From: Paracoccus sp. (in: a-proteobacteria)
GTDB taxonomy: Bacteria; Pseudomonadota; Alphaproteobacteria; Rhodobacterales; Rhodobacteraceae
Length of the DNA: 64,000 nucleotides
NCBI RefSeq assembly: GCF_030538755.1
Contig: NZ_JAUNTJ010000003.1
Span: 1 to 64,000 of the forward strand
Direction of reading: 5' to 3'
Shown here: in pieces, positions 17,105-25,661 of the stretch
Numbering within the stretch: position 1 is the stretch's first letter
Layout of the letters: each line of letters opens with the position of its first letter
Translations under genes and position numbers: made by a program
The notes under the pieces: generated by a model
Databases searched by the model: none
Seen by the model: only the letters and a program-made list of their open reading frames with translations
What the model was told of the DNA's origin: nothing

Positions 17105-18469
17105 TTAGCCGGCGCCAAAGACTTCGCCCACAAATCCAGTCAGATCGGCCATCCGCGCAATGCGCATGGCCCCGTCGCCCTCAAGCCGCTGGCTTTCGGG
17201 CAAAATCGCCTGTGAAAAACCAAGTTTTTGGGCTTCTTTCAACCTGTTTTCCGCTTGCGCGACGGGACGCAGCGCCCCCGACAGGCTGATTTCGCCGAAA
17301 AGCACCGCCTCGGGCGGCAGCGGCGCGTCTTCGCGGGCGGACAAAAGCGCGCCCGCGATGGCCAGATCGGCGGCGGGTTCGGCCACGCGCATCCCGCCCG
17401 CGACGTTCAGGAACACATCCAGCCCGGCAAAGGGGATGCCGCAGCGCGATTCCAGCACCGCAAGGATGGTGGACACGCGCCCCGAATCCAGCCCGACGAC
17501 CGTGCGGCGCGGGCTGGCAAGGGTGGATGGGGCGACCAGCGCCTGAACCTCGGTCAGGACGGGGCGGGTGCCCTCGATCCCGGCGAATACCGCCGAACCG
17601 GCGACCGGCTGGCCGCGTTCCGACAGGAACAGGGCAGAGGGGTTGGCCACCTCGGCCAGCCCGCCGCCGGTCATCTCGAACACGCCGATTTCGCCTGCGG
17701 GGCCAAAGCGGTTCTTGACGCTGCGCAGGATGCGGAACTGGTGGCCGCGCTCGCCCTCGAAATAAAGGACGGTATCGACCATATGTTCGACGACGCGCGG
17801 CCCGGCGATCTGGCCGTCCTTGGTGACATGGCCGACAAGGATCACCGCCACGCCGCTGCGCTTGGCGAATGTCACCAGTTCGTGCGCGGCGGCACGGACC
17901 TGCGCCACCGACCCCGGCGCGGCCTGCACCTGATCCGACCACAGCGTCTGAACGGAATCGACCACCGCCAGATCGGGCTTTTCTGCGTCCAGTGTCGTCA
18001 GAATGTCGCGCAGGTTGGTTTCGGCCCCCAGCCGCACCGGCGCATCGGTTAGCCCCAGCCGGGCGGCGCGCATACGGATCTGCGACCCGGCCTCTTCGCC
18101 CGACAGATAGATCGCCTGCGCCCCGCGCCGGGCCAAGGCCGCCGCTGCCTGCAACAGCAGCGTGGATTTGCCGATTCCCGGATCGCCGCCGACCAGAATC
18201 GCGCTGCCCGGCACCAGCCCGCCGCCCAGAACGCGGTCGAATTCCTCGACCCCGGATGCGGTGCGGGCGGGGGGCGGTTCGTCCGTTGCCAGCCCGGCCA
18301 GCGGCACCATGCGCCCGCGCGCGGCACCAAGGCCGCGCCCCGGCCCCTGCGCCAGCGGCGCTTCTTCGACGATGCTGTTCCACGCGCCGCAAGCATCGCA
18401 GCGCCCGGCCCATTTCTTGTGCGCGGCACCGCATTCGGTGCAGGTGAAAGAGGTGACAGGTTTGGCCAT
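17105..18469 (-). CDS. radA: DNA repair protein RadA
   Basis: RadA is a RecA-like, Lon-related ATPase that drives branch migration during recombination. The start at 18469 (MAKPVTSFTCTECG) gives 454 residues, the family length; upstream in-frame starts only add a basic tail. An N-terminal C4 zinc finger (CTECG...CDACG) is followed by Walker A GGDPGIGKST at about 91-100, the RadA-specific KNRFG motif in the middle and a C-terminal Lon-type domain with GGMRVAEPAADLAIA. The gene is divergent from lolC/E with 110 bp between them, and leads towards cvpA-purF. Confidence 0.97.
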   Translation of the reverse strand: MAKPVTSFTCTECGAAHKKWAGRCDACGAWNSIVEEAPLAQGPGRGLGAARGRMVPLAGLATDEPPPARTASGVEEFDRVLGGGLVPGSAILVGGDPGIGKSTLLLQAAAALARRGAQAIYLSGEEAGSQIRMRAARLGLTDAPVRLGAETNLRDILTTLDAEKPDLAVVDSVQTLWSDQVQAAPGSVAQVRAAAHELVTFAKRSGVAVILVGHVTKDGQIAGPRVVEHMVDTVLYFEGERGHQFRILRSVKNRFGPAGEIGVFEMTGGGLAEVANPSALFLSERGQPVAGSAVFAGIEGTRPVLTEVQALVAPSTLASPRRTVVGLDSGRVSTILAVLESRCGIPFAGLDVFLNVAGGMRVAEPAADLAIAGALLSAREDAPLPPEAVLFGEISLSGALRPVAQAENRLKEAQKLGFSQAILPESQRLEGDGAMRIARMADLTGFVGEVFGAG

Positions 18470-18579
18470 GCCGCCCCGCATAAGCGCAATTGCCGCCCGC
18501 CGCCAGTCATCACGCCATTGTCGGCTTGATCTTTTGGCCCCCCGCGTCCAGTTTGCCCGCGCTTTGACCCGAGGTGCGA

Positions 18580-19881
18580 ATGGCCAGCCCCGCCCCCTTT
18601 TCCCGCTATGAGTTCCTGATTGCATGGCGATACCTGCGTGCCCGCCGGTCCGAAGGCGGCGTCAGCGTGATGACGTGGATCAGCCTGATCGGCATCGCCT
18701 TGGGCGTGATGGCGCTGATCGCCACGCTGGCAGTGCGGTCGGGCTTTCGCGCGGAATTCGTGGACACGATCCTTGGGGCGAATGCCCACACCTCGGTTTA
18801 TATGGCGTCAACCAGCTTTACCAACGAACTGACCGGCGAGGTTTATACCCAGTCCGGGCGGATCACCGACTATGACGACATGGCCGCCCGCATCGCCGCG
18901 CTGCCGGGCGTTACCCGCGCGGTGCCGGTGGTCAAGGGGCAGGTCATGGCTTCGGCCGGGGATCGCTCGAACGTGGCCGAGGTGTTCGGCGTCACCCGTG
19001 ATGCGCTGGCCGCGATGCCGCGCATTGCCGACCCGTCCACATCGCTGGGAAGTCTGGATCAGTTCGACAATGGCATCGCCATCGGCAACGGTATCGCCCG
19101 CGAACTGGGCGTGGGCATCGGCGACAAGGTCAAGCTGATTTCCCCCGATGGTGCCCGCACGGCCTTTGGCACCACCCCCCGGATCGAGGTTTACGACGTC
19201 GCCTATATCTTTTCCGCCGGGCGCTATGACATCGACCGCACCCGCATCTATATGCCGCTGCCCGAGGCGCAGTCCTATTTCAACCGCGAGGGTGCGGCGG
19301 ACGAAATCGAAGTTTTCGTGAACGACCCCGAGCGCATCGACATCTGGACACCCGATCTGCTGCAAGCCGCCGGGCAGGGGGCCTTGCTGTGGTCGTGGAA
19401 GGATTCGTCCTCATCCTTTCTGTCGGCGCTGGATATGGAGGATGATGTGATGTTCGTCATCCTGTCGGTGCTGGTGCTGATCGCGGCGATGAATATCACC
19501 TCGGGGCTGGTGATGCTGGTCAAGAACAAGGGCCGCGACATCGGCATCCTGCGCACCATGGGGCTGACGCAGGGCGCGGTGATGCGGGTGTTTTTTCTGT
19601 GCGGTGCCTTTACCGGGGTGCTGGGCACCATCGCCGGGGTGATCCTGGGCGTGTTGCTGGCGCTGAATGTCGATAACATCATGGCGGGGCTGAATGCGCT
19701 GACCGGCGGCGGCGCATGGCAGCCCGAGGTGCGCGGCATCTATCGCCTGCCTGCCGAATTGCGGCTGTGGGATGTGGGCCGCGCCGTGGCCCTGTCGCTG
19801 TTTCTGTCCTTTATCGTCACCATTTTCCCGGCCCGCCGCGCGGCACGGATGAACCCGGTCGAGGCGCTGCGCTATGAATGA
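18580..19881 (+). CDS. lipoprotein-releasing ABC permease, LolC/LolE family
   Basis: A 433-residue inner-membrane permease that, with LolD, extracts outer-membrane lipoproteins from the inner membrane. The N terminus carries the typical [17 protein letters not shown] motif, TM1 is at about 28-48, a periplasmic domain of about 220 residues follows, then three C-terminal helices (about 285-310, 335-360, 390-412) and the cytoplasmic ending [20 protein letters not shown] 6 bp upstream supports ATG 18580. Only one permease gene precedes lolD here, so the complex may use a homodimer (LolF-like) instead of LolC plus LolE. The stop overlaps the lolD start. Confidence 0.92.
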   Translation: MASPAPFSRYEFLIAWRYLRARRSEGGVSVMTWISLIGIALGVMALIATLAVRSGFRAEFVDTILGANAHTSVYMASTSFTNELTGEVYTQSGRITDYDDMAARIAALPGVTRAVPVVKGQVMASAGDRSNVAEVFGVTRDALAAMPRIADPSTSLGSLDQFDNGIAIGNGIARELGVGIGDKVKLISPDGARTAFGTTPRIEVYDVAYIFSAGRYDIDRTRIYMPLPEAQSYFNREGAADEIEVFVNDPERIDIWTPDLLQAAGQGALLWSWKDSSSSFLSALDMEDDVMFVILSVLVLIAAMNITSGLVMLVKNKGRDIGILRTMGLTQGAVMRVFFLCGAFTGVLGTIAGVILGVLLALNVDNIMAGLNALTGGGAWQPEVRGIYRLPAELRLWDVGRAVALSLFLSFIVTIFPARRAARMNPVEALRYE

Positions 19882-20533
19882 AGTCCTGTCCCTGCGCGAT
19901 GTGTCGAAAACCTATGGCGCCGGCGGCCCCTCGCCGGTGCAGGTGCTGCGCGACATCAACCTGACCGTCGCGCGTGGCGAGGTGGTGGCGCTGGTCGCGC
20001 CGTCCGGTTCGGGCAAATCGACGCTGCTGCATATCGCCGGGCTGCTGGACACGCCGACCGGCGGGCAGGTGGTGCTGAACGGGCGCGATATGACCGGCCT
20101 GCCCGACAAGGCCCGGACCGAGGCGCGGCGGCAGGATCTGGGCTTTGTCTATCAGTTCCACCACCTGCTGCCCGAATTTTCAGCCGCCGAAAACGTGATC
20201 CTGCCGCAGCTTGCCAATGGCACTGCCCAAGGCGCGGCTGCGGCGCGCGCCGCCGATCTGCTGGCCCGCGTCGGCCTGTCGCATCGCGCCGACCACCGCC
20301 CGGCCGAACTGTCGGGGGGCGAACAGCAGCGGGTGGCCTTTTGCCGCGCGCTGGCCAATGCGCCGTCCCTGCTGCTGGCGGATGAGCCGACGGGCAACCT
20401 TGACCCGGACACTTCGGACAAGGTGTTCGGCGTGCTGATGGAGCTGGTGCGCGACACCGGCCTGTCGGCGCTGATCGCGACGCATAACCATGATCTGGCC
20501 GCCAGGATGGATCGCGTCATCGGTCTGGGCTGA
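19874..20533 (+). CDS. lolD: lipoprotein-releasing system ATP-binding protein LolD
   Basis: The 219-residue ABC ATPase partner of the preceding permease, in the MacB/LolD clade. Walker A is APSGSGKST at residues 42-50, the Q loop contains [11 protein letters not shown] (typical of LolD), the signature is LSGGEQQR and Walker B is [10 protein letters not shown]. It overlaps the permease gene by 8 bp, which ties expression of the two subunits. Cytoplasmic face of the inner membrane; powers release of lipoproteins to LolA. Secure. Confidence 0.95.
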   Translation: MNEVLSLRDVSKTYGAGGPSPVQVLRDINLTVARGEVVALVAPSGSGKSTLLHIAGLLDTPTGGQVVLNGRDMTGLPDKARTEARRQDLGFVYQFHHLLPEFSAAENVILPQLANGTAQGAAAARAADLLARVGLSHRADHRPAELSGGEQQRVAFCRALANAPSLLLADEPTGNLDPDTSDKVFGVLMELVRDTGLSALIATHNHDLAARMDRVIGLG

Positions 20534-20623
20534 GGCAGGAAAACCGCCTGTCCGGCGTGAAACGGTTGCCCGCGCGCACGGCCTGCGGCACAGTCCGGGC
20601 AGCAGATAAAACCGGAGAACCTG

Positions 20624-21031
20624 ATGAAACAGGCGATTGTGGCAGGCACGGCAGCTTTGGCGATGGCAGCGATGATCGCCGCCTGCTCCCCCGACCAACA
20701 GATCACCACCGCGCGCAGCGACTATATGAACCTGTGCGCCGGCTGCCATGGCACCACTGGCAAGGGCGACGGCCCGGCGGCAGCGGGGCAAGACCCGCGC
20801 CCCTCCGACATCACCACCATCGCCGCGCAGCATGGCGGCGAATTCCCGCGCCTTCAGGTGATGAGCCATATCTACGGCTATACCATGGGCCGTTCCGAAA
20901 GCCCGATGCCGCAGTTCGGCGACCTGCTGGAGGGCCGCAGCGTCATGTATGACGCGGGCGATGGCCGCGAAACGCCGACCCCGCGGCGGCTGGTGGCGCT
21001 GATGGAATATGTCGAGGGGATGCAGGAATAA
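20624..21031 (+). CDS. c-type cytochrome lipoprotein
   Basis: A 135-residue exported protein. The signal peptide ends in a lipobox (IAAC, Cys21), so it should be membrane-anchored by lipid. The single heme-binding motif is CAGCH (Cys38, Cys41, His42), followed by GTTGKGDGPAAAG, the usual class I cytochrome c6/cbb3-like loop, and Met candidates at MGRSESPMPQF for the sixth ligand. A GGAGAA ribosome site precedes the ATG. It lies between lolD and a PAP2 gene. A small electron carrier in the periplasm; redox partner unknown. Confidence 0.85.
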   Translation: MKQAIVAGTAALAMAAMIAACSPDQQITTARSDYMNLCAGCHGTTGKGDGPAAAGQDPRPSDITTIAAQHGGEFPRLQVMSHIYGYTMGRSESPMPQFGDLLEGRSVMYDAGDGRETPTPRRLVALMEYVEGMQE

Positions 21032-21034
21032 TCC

Positions 21035-21538
21035 GTGTTGCGCCCCGCTGTCCTCGGTCTGGTCCTGACCACGGCTGCCGCCCCGGCCGTGGCCGATCCG
21101 TTTGAAAATTTCGGCACGGCGATGAAATACGGCCTGCCCGCCGCCGCCGCGCTGTGCGCGCTGCGCGATGATCGCGGCGAGGATTTCGCCGTGCGCGGCG
21201 CGGTGCAGGTGGGGCTGGTTCTGGCGCTGAAACATCTGTTTCAGGACAGCGCCATCGGCCGGCGTCCGTCGGGTGGCGGCGACGGTTTCCCCTCGGGCCA
21301 TACGGCGGCGGCCATGTTCGGTGCGGCGGATCTGGCGGGCAAATGCTTTGCCGATGATCCGCTGGCCGGGGCGGCGGTCTATGGCGCTGCCGGGATGACG
21401 GGGCTAAGCCGCATCCACGCGGGCGAACATACGCCTGCGCAGGTCATGTCAGGCGCGCTGATCGGGTTCAGCCTTGGCGCGGCCAGCCTGGGTATCGGCA
21501 CGGATAAGGTGTCGATCAGTCTGGGGATGCGGTTTTAG
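21035..21538 (+). CDS. PAP2 superfamily protein with altered third motif
   Basis: A 167-residue protein starting with GTG 3 bp after the cytochrome stop, with a signal peptide ending near AVA-DP. PAP2 motifs are visible: a Lys-to-Arg-Pro motif widened by three residues (KHLFQDSAIGRRP), motif two FPSGHT, and motif three SRIHAGEHTPAQ. In motif three the nucleophile His is kept, but the usual Asp three residues later is Gln. The family removes phosphate from lipid or sugar phosphates at the membrane. Whether this member is active is uncertain. The 3' end overlaps the convergent chaC gene by 23 bp. Confidence 0.75.
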   Translation: MLRPAVLGLVLTTAAAPAVADPFENFGTAMKYGLPAAAALCALRDDRGEDFAVRGAVQVGLVLALKHLFQDSAIGRRPSGGGDGFPSGHTAAAMFGAADLAGKCFADDPLAGAAVYGAAGMTGLSRIHAGEHTPAQVMSGALIGFSLGAASLGIGTDKVSISLGMRF

Positions 21539-22235
21539 GCTCATCGTGCAGCCGGTCGATTTCGGCGGCAACCAGACGATCCAGTTCCCAGATATAGGGG
21601 TCAAAGATACCGGCATCGCGCAGCCCATGGGCGGTGCGGTGCAGATATTCGGCACCTGATCCGGCCGCACCATTGGCGCGGGCCAGACGGCTGGCCTGTT
21701 CATCGACACTCAGATCGGCCAGTTCGGTGCCAACCGGATCGGCATAAAAGGTCAGCGCCTGTTCGCGGCCCTGTTCGGTCGCAACCTCGATCCAGACGGC
21801 ATTCGCGGCCAGCTCATGCGCCACCAGTTCGCGCCGCAGCAGAGCGCACAGCGATTCGCCCTCGGTCCCCGGCGCGATGTCCAGCAGCAGCCCGTCGCAT
21901 TCCCCGCCCGAGGCAAGGGCCAGCATCAGCCCCGGCTGATCGGGCGAGCCGCGAAAGTGATCCAGATGAATGCTGAACCGCCGATGCCAGCCAATCGCCC
22001 GCGCCCGCCGCCGCGCCTGCACCTCAAAGCCGGGGTTCCAGATCAACGAGCCATAGGCGAACACCGGGATCGGACGCGGACGATCACGGGTCAGCGCCTC
22101 GGCCAGCCGGTCCAGATCGGCATCGTCCAGCATGGTGAAATGCGGGCTGTGCAGTGGGCCACTGCTGTGATGCCGCACCCGGTCAAGATGCGTCTGTGTC
22201 AGCAGGGGGCGGGGGATTTCATGCATGGTTTTCAT
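21516..22235 (-). CDS. gamma-glutamylcyclotransferase, ChaC-like
   Basis: A protein of about 239 residues (ATG 22235, or 236 from ATG 22226) with the ChaC signature VFAYGSLIWNPGFE about 55 residues in, then RRRARAIGWHRRF and the substrate-pocket strand CDGLLLDIAPG. ChaC enzymes cleave glutathione to 5-oxoproline and Cys-Gly in the cytosol. The start lies inside the 3' end of the upstream AT-rich gene (stop at 22219-22221), so translation may be coupled. A gor gene, also in glutathione metabolism, lies far away in this window. Confidence 0.88.
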   Translation of the reverse strand: MKTMHEIPRPLLTQTHLDRVRHHSSGPLHSPHFTMLDDADLDRLAEALTRDRPRPIPVFAYGSLIWNPGFEVQARRRARAIGWHRRFSIHLDHFRGSPDQPGLMLALASGGECDGLLLDIAPGTEGESLCALLRRELVAHELAANAVWIEVATEQGREQALTFYADPVGTELADLSVDEQASRLARANGAAGSGAEYLHRTAHGLRDAGIFDPYIWELDRLVAAEIDRLHDEPKTASPD

Positions 22236-22914
22236 CGTAACCGATGTGGCGCACGTCATAGCCGTCCGGCTTGATCGCATTTTCATAAAGAAAGAACTTC
22301 TGAGTTGTTTCTATGCTTTTGGGATTTGTTGCGCGAAGATTTAAATACACACTTTTCGTGTCAAAATTGGGATCATCGGCAGGGCCGATTTTCACTTCCT
22401 TCATGTCGTTGGTAGCGATATTGGGGGCGAATATAATGGACTGATGCATGGGTTCCTGGTTCCCGATCTGGCGCGCCTCAATTTGCAGGAGTGATGAAAA
22501 GCTTCCTGTATTTGTGAGGGTGATCTGCCACACGCCACTGTCATAGCTCGTAATCTTCGCAACAAAACAGGGTGCGCGATCTTCAAGGTCTAGCTGACGG
22601 CGACGATCTTCGCTTAGCTTTGCAACATCAATCGCCTGACGCTGTGCCTCGGCCTGTTCTCGTGCCGCGTTCGTAGCTTCTTCCATCTCTTTTACCTGAT
22701 GGCGAAGCGATTCCGAGCTGTTTTGCAATTCTCTGCCTTGCTGAAAGAACCCTAAAACCAGCCATAAAAACGCAATGGGTGCAAAGGCGCCTGCCAAAAA
22801 ATCCCCAAGTTCATTGAGGCGCATGGCGTGAAATTCTTCCCATATGTTAGGGGTGCGAAGCCATATTATGCCGATAAGGTAAGTGAGGGTTGCTGCGATC
22901 CCGATTATCCACAT
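22219..22914 (-). CDS. membrane-anchored coiled-coil protein, AT-rich, unknown
   Basis: A 231-residue protein of unknown function. Two transmembrane helices lie at about residues 2-18 and 40-58 (LAGAFAPIAFLWLVLGFF), followed by a charged coiled coil (about 60-108) with many Glu, Gln and Arg residues, and a C-terminal beta-rich domain (110-225) ending in YDVRHIGYDENHA. Codon use is clearly unlike its neighbours, with A/T-ending codons and long A/T stretches, which signals recent transfer. The start follows the parE stop with no gap (TGAATG), and the end overlaps chaC. Similar membrane-plus-coiled-coil genes occur, to my knowledge, among phage and defence genes, but no function is established. 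Confidence 0.8.
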   Translation of the reverse strand: MWIIGIAATLTYLIGIIWLRTPNIWEEFHAMRLNELGDFLAGAFAPIAFLWLVLGFFQQGRELQNSSESLRHQVKEMEEATNAAREQAEAQRQAIDVAKLSEDRRRQLDLEDRAPCFVAKITSYDSGVWQITLTNTGSFSSLLQIEARQIGNQEPMHQSIIFAPNIATNDMKEVKIGPADDPNFDTKSVYLNLRATNPKSIETTQKFFLYENAIKPDGYDVRHIGYDENHA

Positions 22915-24900
22915 TCATACATCCAGATCTTCGGCGAATTGCGCGTTTTCCTGAATGTATTCAAAGCGCAATTCGGGTTTCTTGCCCATCAGTCGTTCGA
23001 CCAGATCGCCGGTTTCGCCGCCGTCGTGATCGTCGATGCTGACGCGGATCAGCTTGCGCGTGGCGGGGTTCATCGTGGTGTCCTTCAGGTCTTTGGCGTC
23101 CATTTCGCCCAGGCCCTTGAACCGCTGCACGTCGATTTTTCCCTTTCCGCCCAAGCCCTTGGTCAGCAGACGTTCCTTTTCCGCGTCATCGGCGACATAG
23201 ACCCGGTTCGCGCCCTGCGTCAGCCGATACAGCGGCGGGCAGGCCAGATACAGGTGGCCCTTGTCGATCAGCGGGCGCATCTGGGTAAAAAAGAACGTCA
23301 TCAGCAGGCTGGCGATATGGGCGCCGTCCACATCAGCGTCGGTCATGATGATGATCTTGTCATAGCGCAGGTCATCGACGTTGAATTTCGATCCCATACC
23401 GACGCCAAGCGCCTGACAAATATCCGAGATTTCCGAGTTCGACCCCAGCTTGGACGAGGCCGCCCCCAGCACGTTCAGGATCTTGCCTTTCAGCGGCAGC
23501 AGGGCCTGAGTCGTCCGGTCGCGCGCCATCTTGGCGCTGCCGCCGGCGCTGTCGCCCTCGACGATGAAAATCTCGGTGCCGTCGCGGTTGGTGGCGCTGC
23601 AATCGACCAGCTTGCCGGGCAGGCGCAGCTTTTTGGTGGCGGATTTGCGGGCGGTTTCCTTTTCCTGACGGCGGCGCAGGCGTTCTTCGGCGCGCAGGAT
23701 CAGGAAATCCAGAATGGCGCCCGCCGATTTCGTGTCCGCCGCCAGCCAGTTGTCGAAATGGTCGCGCACCGCGCCTTCGACCAGCCGCTGCGCCTCGACC
23801 GTGGCCAGCCGGTCCTTGGTCTGGCCAACGAATTCCGGTTCGCGGATAAAGCACGACACCAGCGCGCAGCCGCCGGTCAGCAGATCGTCGCGGGTGATAT
23901 TCGCGGCCTTTTTGTTGCTGACCCGTTCGCCATAGGCGCGGATGCCTTTGAGAATCGCAGACCAGAACCCGGCTTCGTGGGTGCCGCCTTCGGGTGTGGG
24001 GACGGTGTTGCAATAAGACTGGATAAATCCATCGCGCGATGGCGTCCAGTTGATCGCCCAGTCCACCTTGCCGGGGGCGTTGAATTTTTCTTTGAAATCA
24101 ACGCTTCCGGCAAAGGGGCGGTCGGCATAGGTGCTGGCCCCGGTCAGGGTTTCGGTCAGATAATCGGCCAGACCGCCGGGAAAATGAAAGGTGGCCTCGC
24201 GCGGGGTTTCGCCATCGTCGATCTCGCTTTTCCAGCGGATTTCCACGCCGCTGAACAGATAGGCCTTGGATTTGACCATTTTCATCAGCCGCGCCGGTTT
24301 AAAGCGGTGATGGCCAAAGATCTGGTCGTCGGCGTGGAAGGTGACGGTGGTGCCGCGCCGGTTGGGCGCCGCGCCGATCCTTTCCACCGGGCCTTGCGGA
24401 ATGCCGCGCGAAAAACGCTGTTCAAACAGTTCCTTGTTGCGCGCGACCTGCACCACCATGCTGTCGGACAGCGCGTTCACGACCGAGGCACCAACCCCGT
24501 GCAACCCGCCCGAGGTCTGATAGGCATCGCCCGAAAACTTGCCCCCCGCGTGCAGCGTGCACAGGATCACCTCAAGCGCCGATTTGTCGGGGAATTTCGG
24601 GTGCGGATCAATCGGGATGCCGCGCCCGTTATCGCGGATGGTGACGCTGTAATCGGCGGCCAGCTCTACCTCGATCCGGCTGGCATGGCCCGCCACCGCC
24701 TCGTCCATCGAGTTGTCGAGGATTTCGGCGACAAGGTGATGCAGCGCGCGTTCGTCGGTGCCGCCGATATACATGCCAGGGCGTTTTCGGACGGGTTCCA
24801 GCCCCTCAAGCACCTCGATCGAGGCGGCGGAATAGGCGTCGGACGCCGTGTCGGACTGGAAAAGATCGTCGGCCATATGTCTGCTCGGGTCATTTGTCAT
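22915..24900 (-). CDS. parE: DNA topoisomerase IV subunit B
   Basis: ParE is the ATPase subunit of topoisomerase IV, which separates replicated chromosomes together with ParC. The 661 residues contain the GHKL ATPase (EILDNSMDEA, RDNGRGIP, GGLHGVGASVVNA), the transducer domain, and the TOPRIM part with EGDSAGGSA and the metal-binding TDADVDGAHI. The ending LRFEYIQENAQFAEDLDV is typical of ParE, and the length excludes GyrB, which has an extra C-terminal region in many species. ATG 24900 is used here; an in-frame ATG at 24876 (MADDLFQSD) is an alternative. A quinolone target. A transferred gene follows directly. Confidence 0.96.
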   Translation of the reverse strand: MTNDPSRHMADDLFQSDTASDAYSAASIEVLEGLEPVRKRPGMYIGGTDERALHHLVAEILDNSMDEAVAGHASRIEVELAADYSVTIRDNGRGIPIDPHPKFPDKSALEVILCTLHAGGKFSGDAYQTSGGLHGVGASVVNALSDSMVVQVARNKELFEQRFSRGIPQGPVERIGAAPNRRGTTVTFHADDQIFGHHRFKPARLMKMVKSKAYLFSGVEIRWKSEIDDGETPREATFHFPGGLADYLTETLTGASTYADRPFAGSVDFKEKFNAPGKVDWAINWTPSRDGFIQSYCNTVPTPEGGTHEAGFWSAILKGIRAYGERVSNKKAANITRDDLLTGGCALVSCFIREPEFVGQTKDRLATVEAQRLVEGAVRDHFDNWLAADTKSAGAILDFLILRAEERLRRRQEKETARKSATKKLRLPGKLVDCSATNRDGTEIFIVEGDSAGGSAKMARDRTTQALLPLKGKILNVLGAASSKLGSNSEISDICQALGVGMGSKFNVDDLRYDKIIIMTDADVDGAHIASLLMTFFFTQMRPLIDKGHLYLACPPLYRLTQGANRVYVADDAEKERLLTKGLGGKGKIDVQRFKGLGEMDAKDLKDTTMNPATRKLIRVSIDDHDGGETGDLVERLMGKKPELRFEYIQENAQFAEDLDV

Positions 24901-24978
24901 TTGGGCCGTTATCTCACGACCGGGCAGGGCGCGACAAGGGATAGCGTCGCCCCCGCGCCGGGGCGCAGAGGCTGGCGG

Positions 24979-25365
24979 CTAGACCCGGCCGCGCAGCCAG
25001 TCGGCCAGATCGCCATCGTCGATAAGCCCCTGCGCAAGAGCGATGATCTGGTTGCCGATTTCTTCGTCCGGGACCAGTGGCAGAATGCCGCCATTCATAT
25101 GGAGCACCAGAAACATCACCTCAAATGCGGTCCGCTTGTTGGCATCGTTGAAGCAATGGCCTTGGGCGACCGCCATCGCATAAGCAGCGGCGAGGTCGTA
25201 AATATCGGCAATCAACCCGTAAGCGACCCGGTTTTCGACACGCGACAACGCGCCTTCCAGCGATTTGTCGCGCGCGCGGCCAGTCAGTTCGCCCGGATTG
25301 AGAACCAGATCATGCGCCCGCTCAACCTGAGCGGGCGATAAAAGACGCCATTCCATGACCGTCAC
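24979..25365 (-). CDS. doc: Doc-type Fic toxin
   Basis: A 128-residue toxin of the death-on-curing family. The Fic motif reads HCFNDANKRTA at residues 70-80, matching the Doc version (Asn-Ala-Asn-Lys-Arg) rather than the AMPylating HxFxDGNGR. Doc of phage P1 phosphorylates EF-Tu and stops translation. The whole Fic helical core is present, so it should be active. Its ATG overlaps the antitoxin stop by 4 bp (ATGA), the normal antitoxin-toxin order. The module lies beside parE, in a locus that also received the AT-rich gene. Confidence 0.9.
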   Translation of the reverse strand: MTVMEWRLLSPAQVERAHDLVLNPGELTGRARDKSLEGALSRVENRVAYGLIADIYDLAAAYAMAVAQGHCFNDANKRTAFEVMFLVLHMNGGILPLVPDEEIGNQIIALAQGLIDDGDLADWLRGRV

Positions 25366-25607
25366 TTATCCTTGAGATAGTCCAGAATCGGCTTGGCACG
25401 TTCGCGGGTCGCCTCGAATGCCGCTGCGAATTCTTCGTCGGTGGCATAGCGGTGGGTCGGGGCAGAGGCCTCTTGCGGGACCAGATAGGCCACCAGCTGC
25501 GAATTTTTCAGCACCGCCACGGGCTTGCCGCCGGCGCGGTCAAGCACCTTTTGCGGTTCGCGCAGTTCGGTGATGGTGCAGATGTGGTTGGTCAGCAGGC
25601 GGGTCAT
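25362..25607 (-). CDS. phd: Phd/YefM-family antitoxin
   Basis: An 81-residue antitoxin, first gene of the pair with doc. The N-terminal half has the Phd/YefM DNA-binding fold (ITELREPQKVLDRAGGKPVAVLKNSQLVAYLVP), which autoregulates the operon; the C-terminal helical tail (EEFAAAFEATRERAKPILDYL) is the toxin-neutralising part. AAAGGA sits 6-11 bp before ATG 25607, which decides for this start over an earlier one. A four-base overlap couples it to doc. Confidence 0.87.
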   Translation of the reverse strand: MTRLLTNHICTITELREPQKVLDRAGGKPVAVLKNSQLVAYLVPQEASAPTHRYATDEEFAAAFEATRERAKPILDYLKDK

Positions 25608-25661
25608 GGGGTGTCCTTTCAGATTGACCAAGTATCGCACATCTGAATGGGTATTTCAATG

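Noticed and set aside
22828-25341. An 837-codon plus-strand frame across parE and the toxin gene
   Set aside because: It is antisense to parE and doc, both clear genes; composition is that of a shadow frame.
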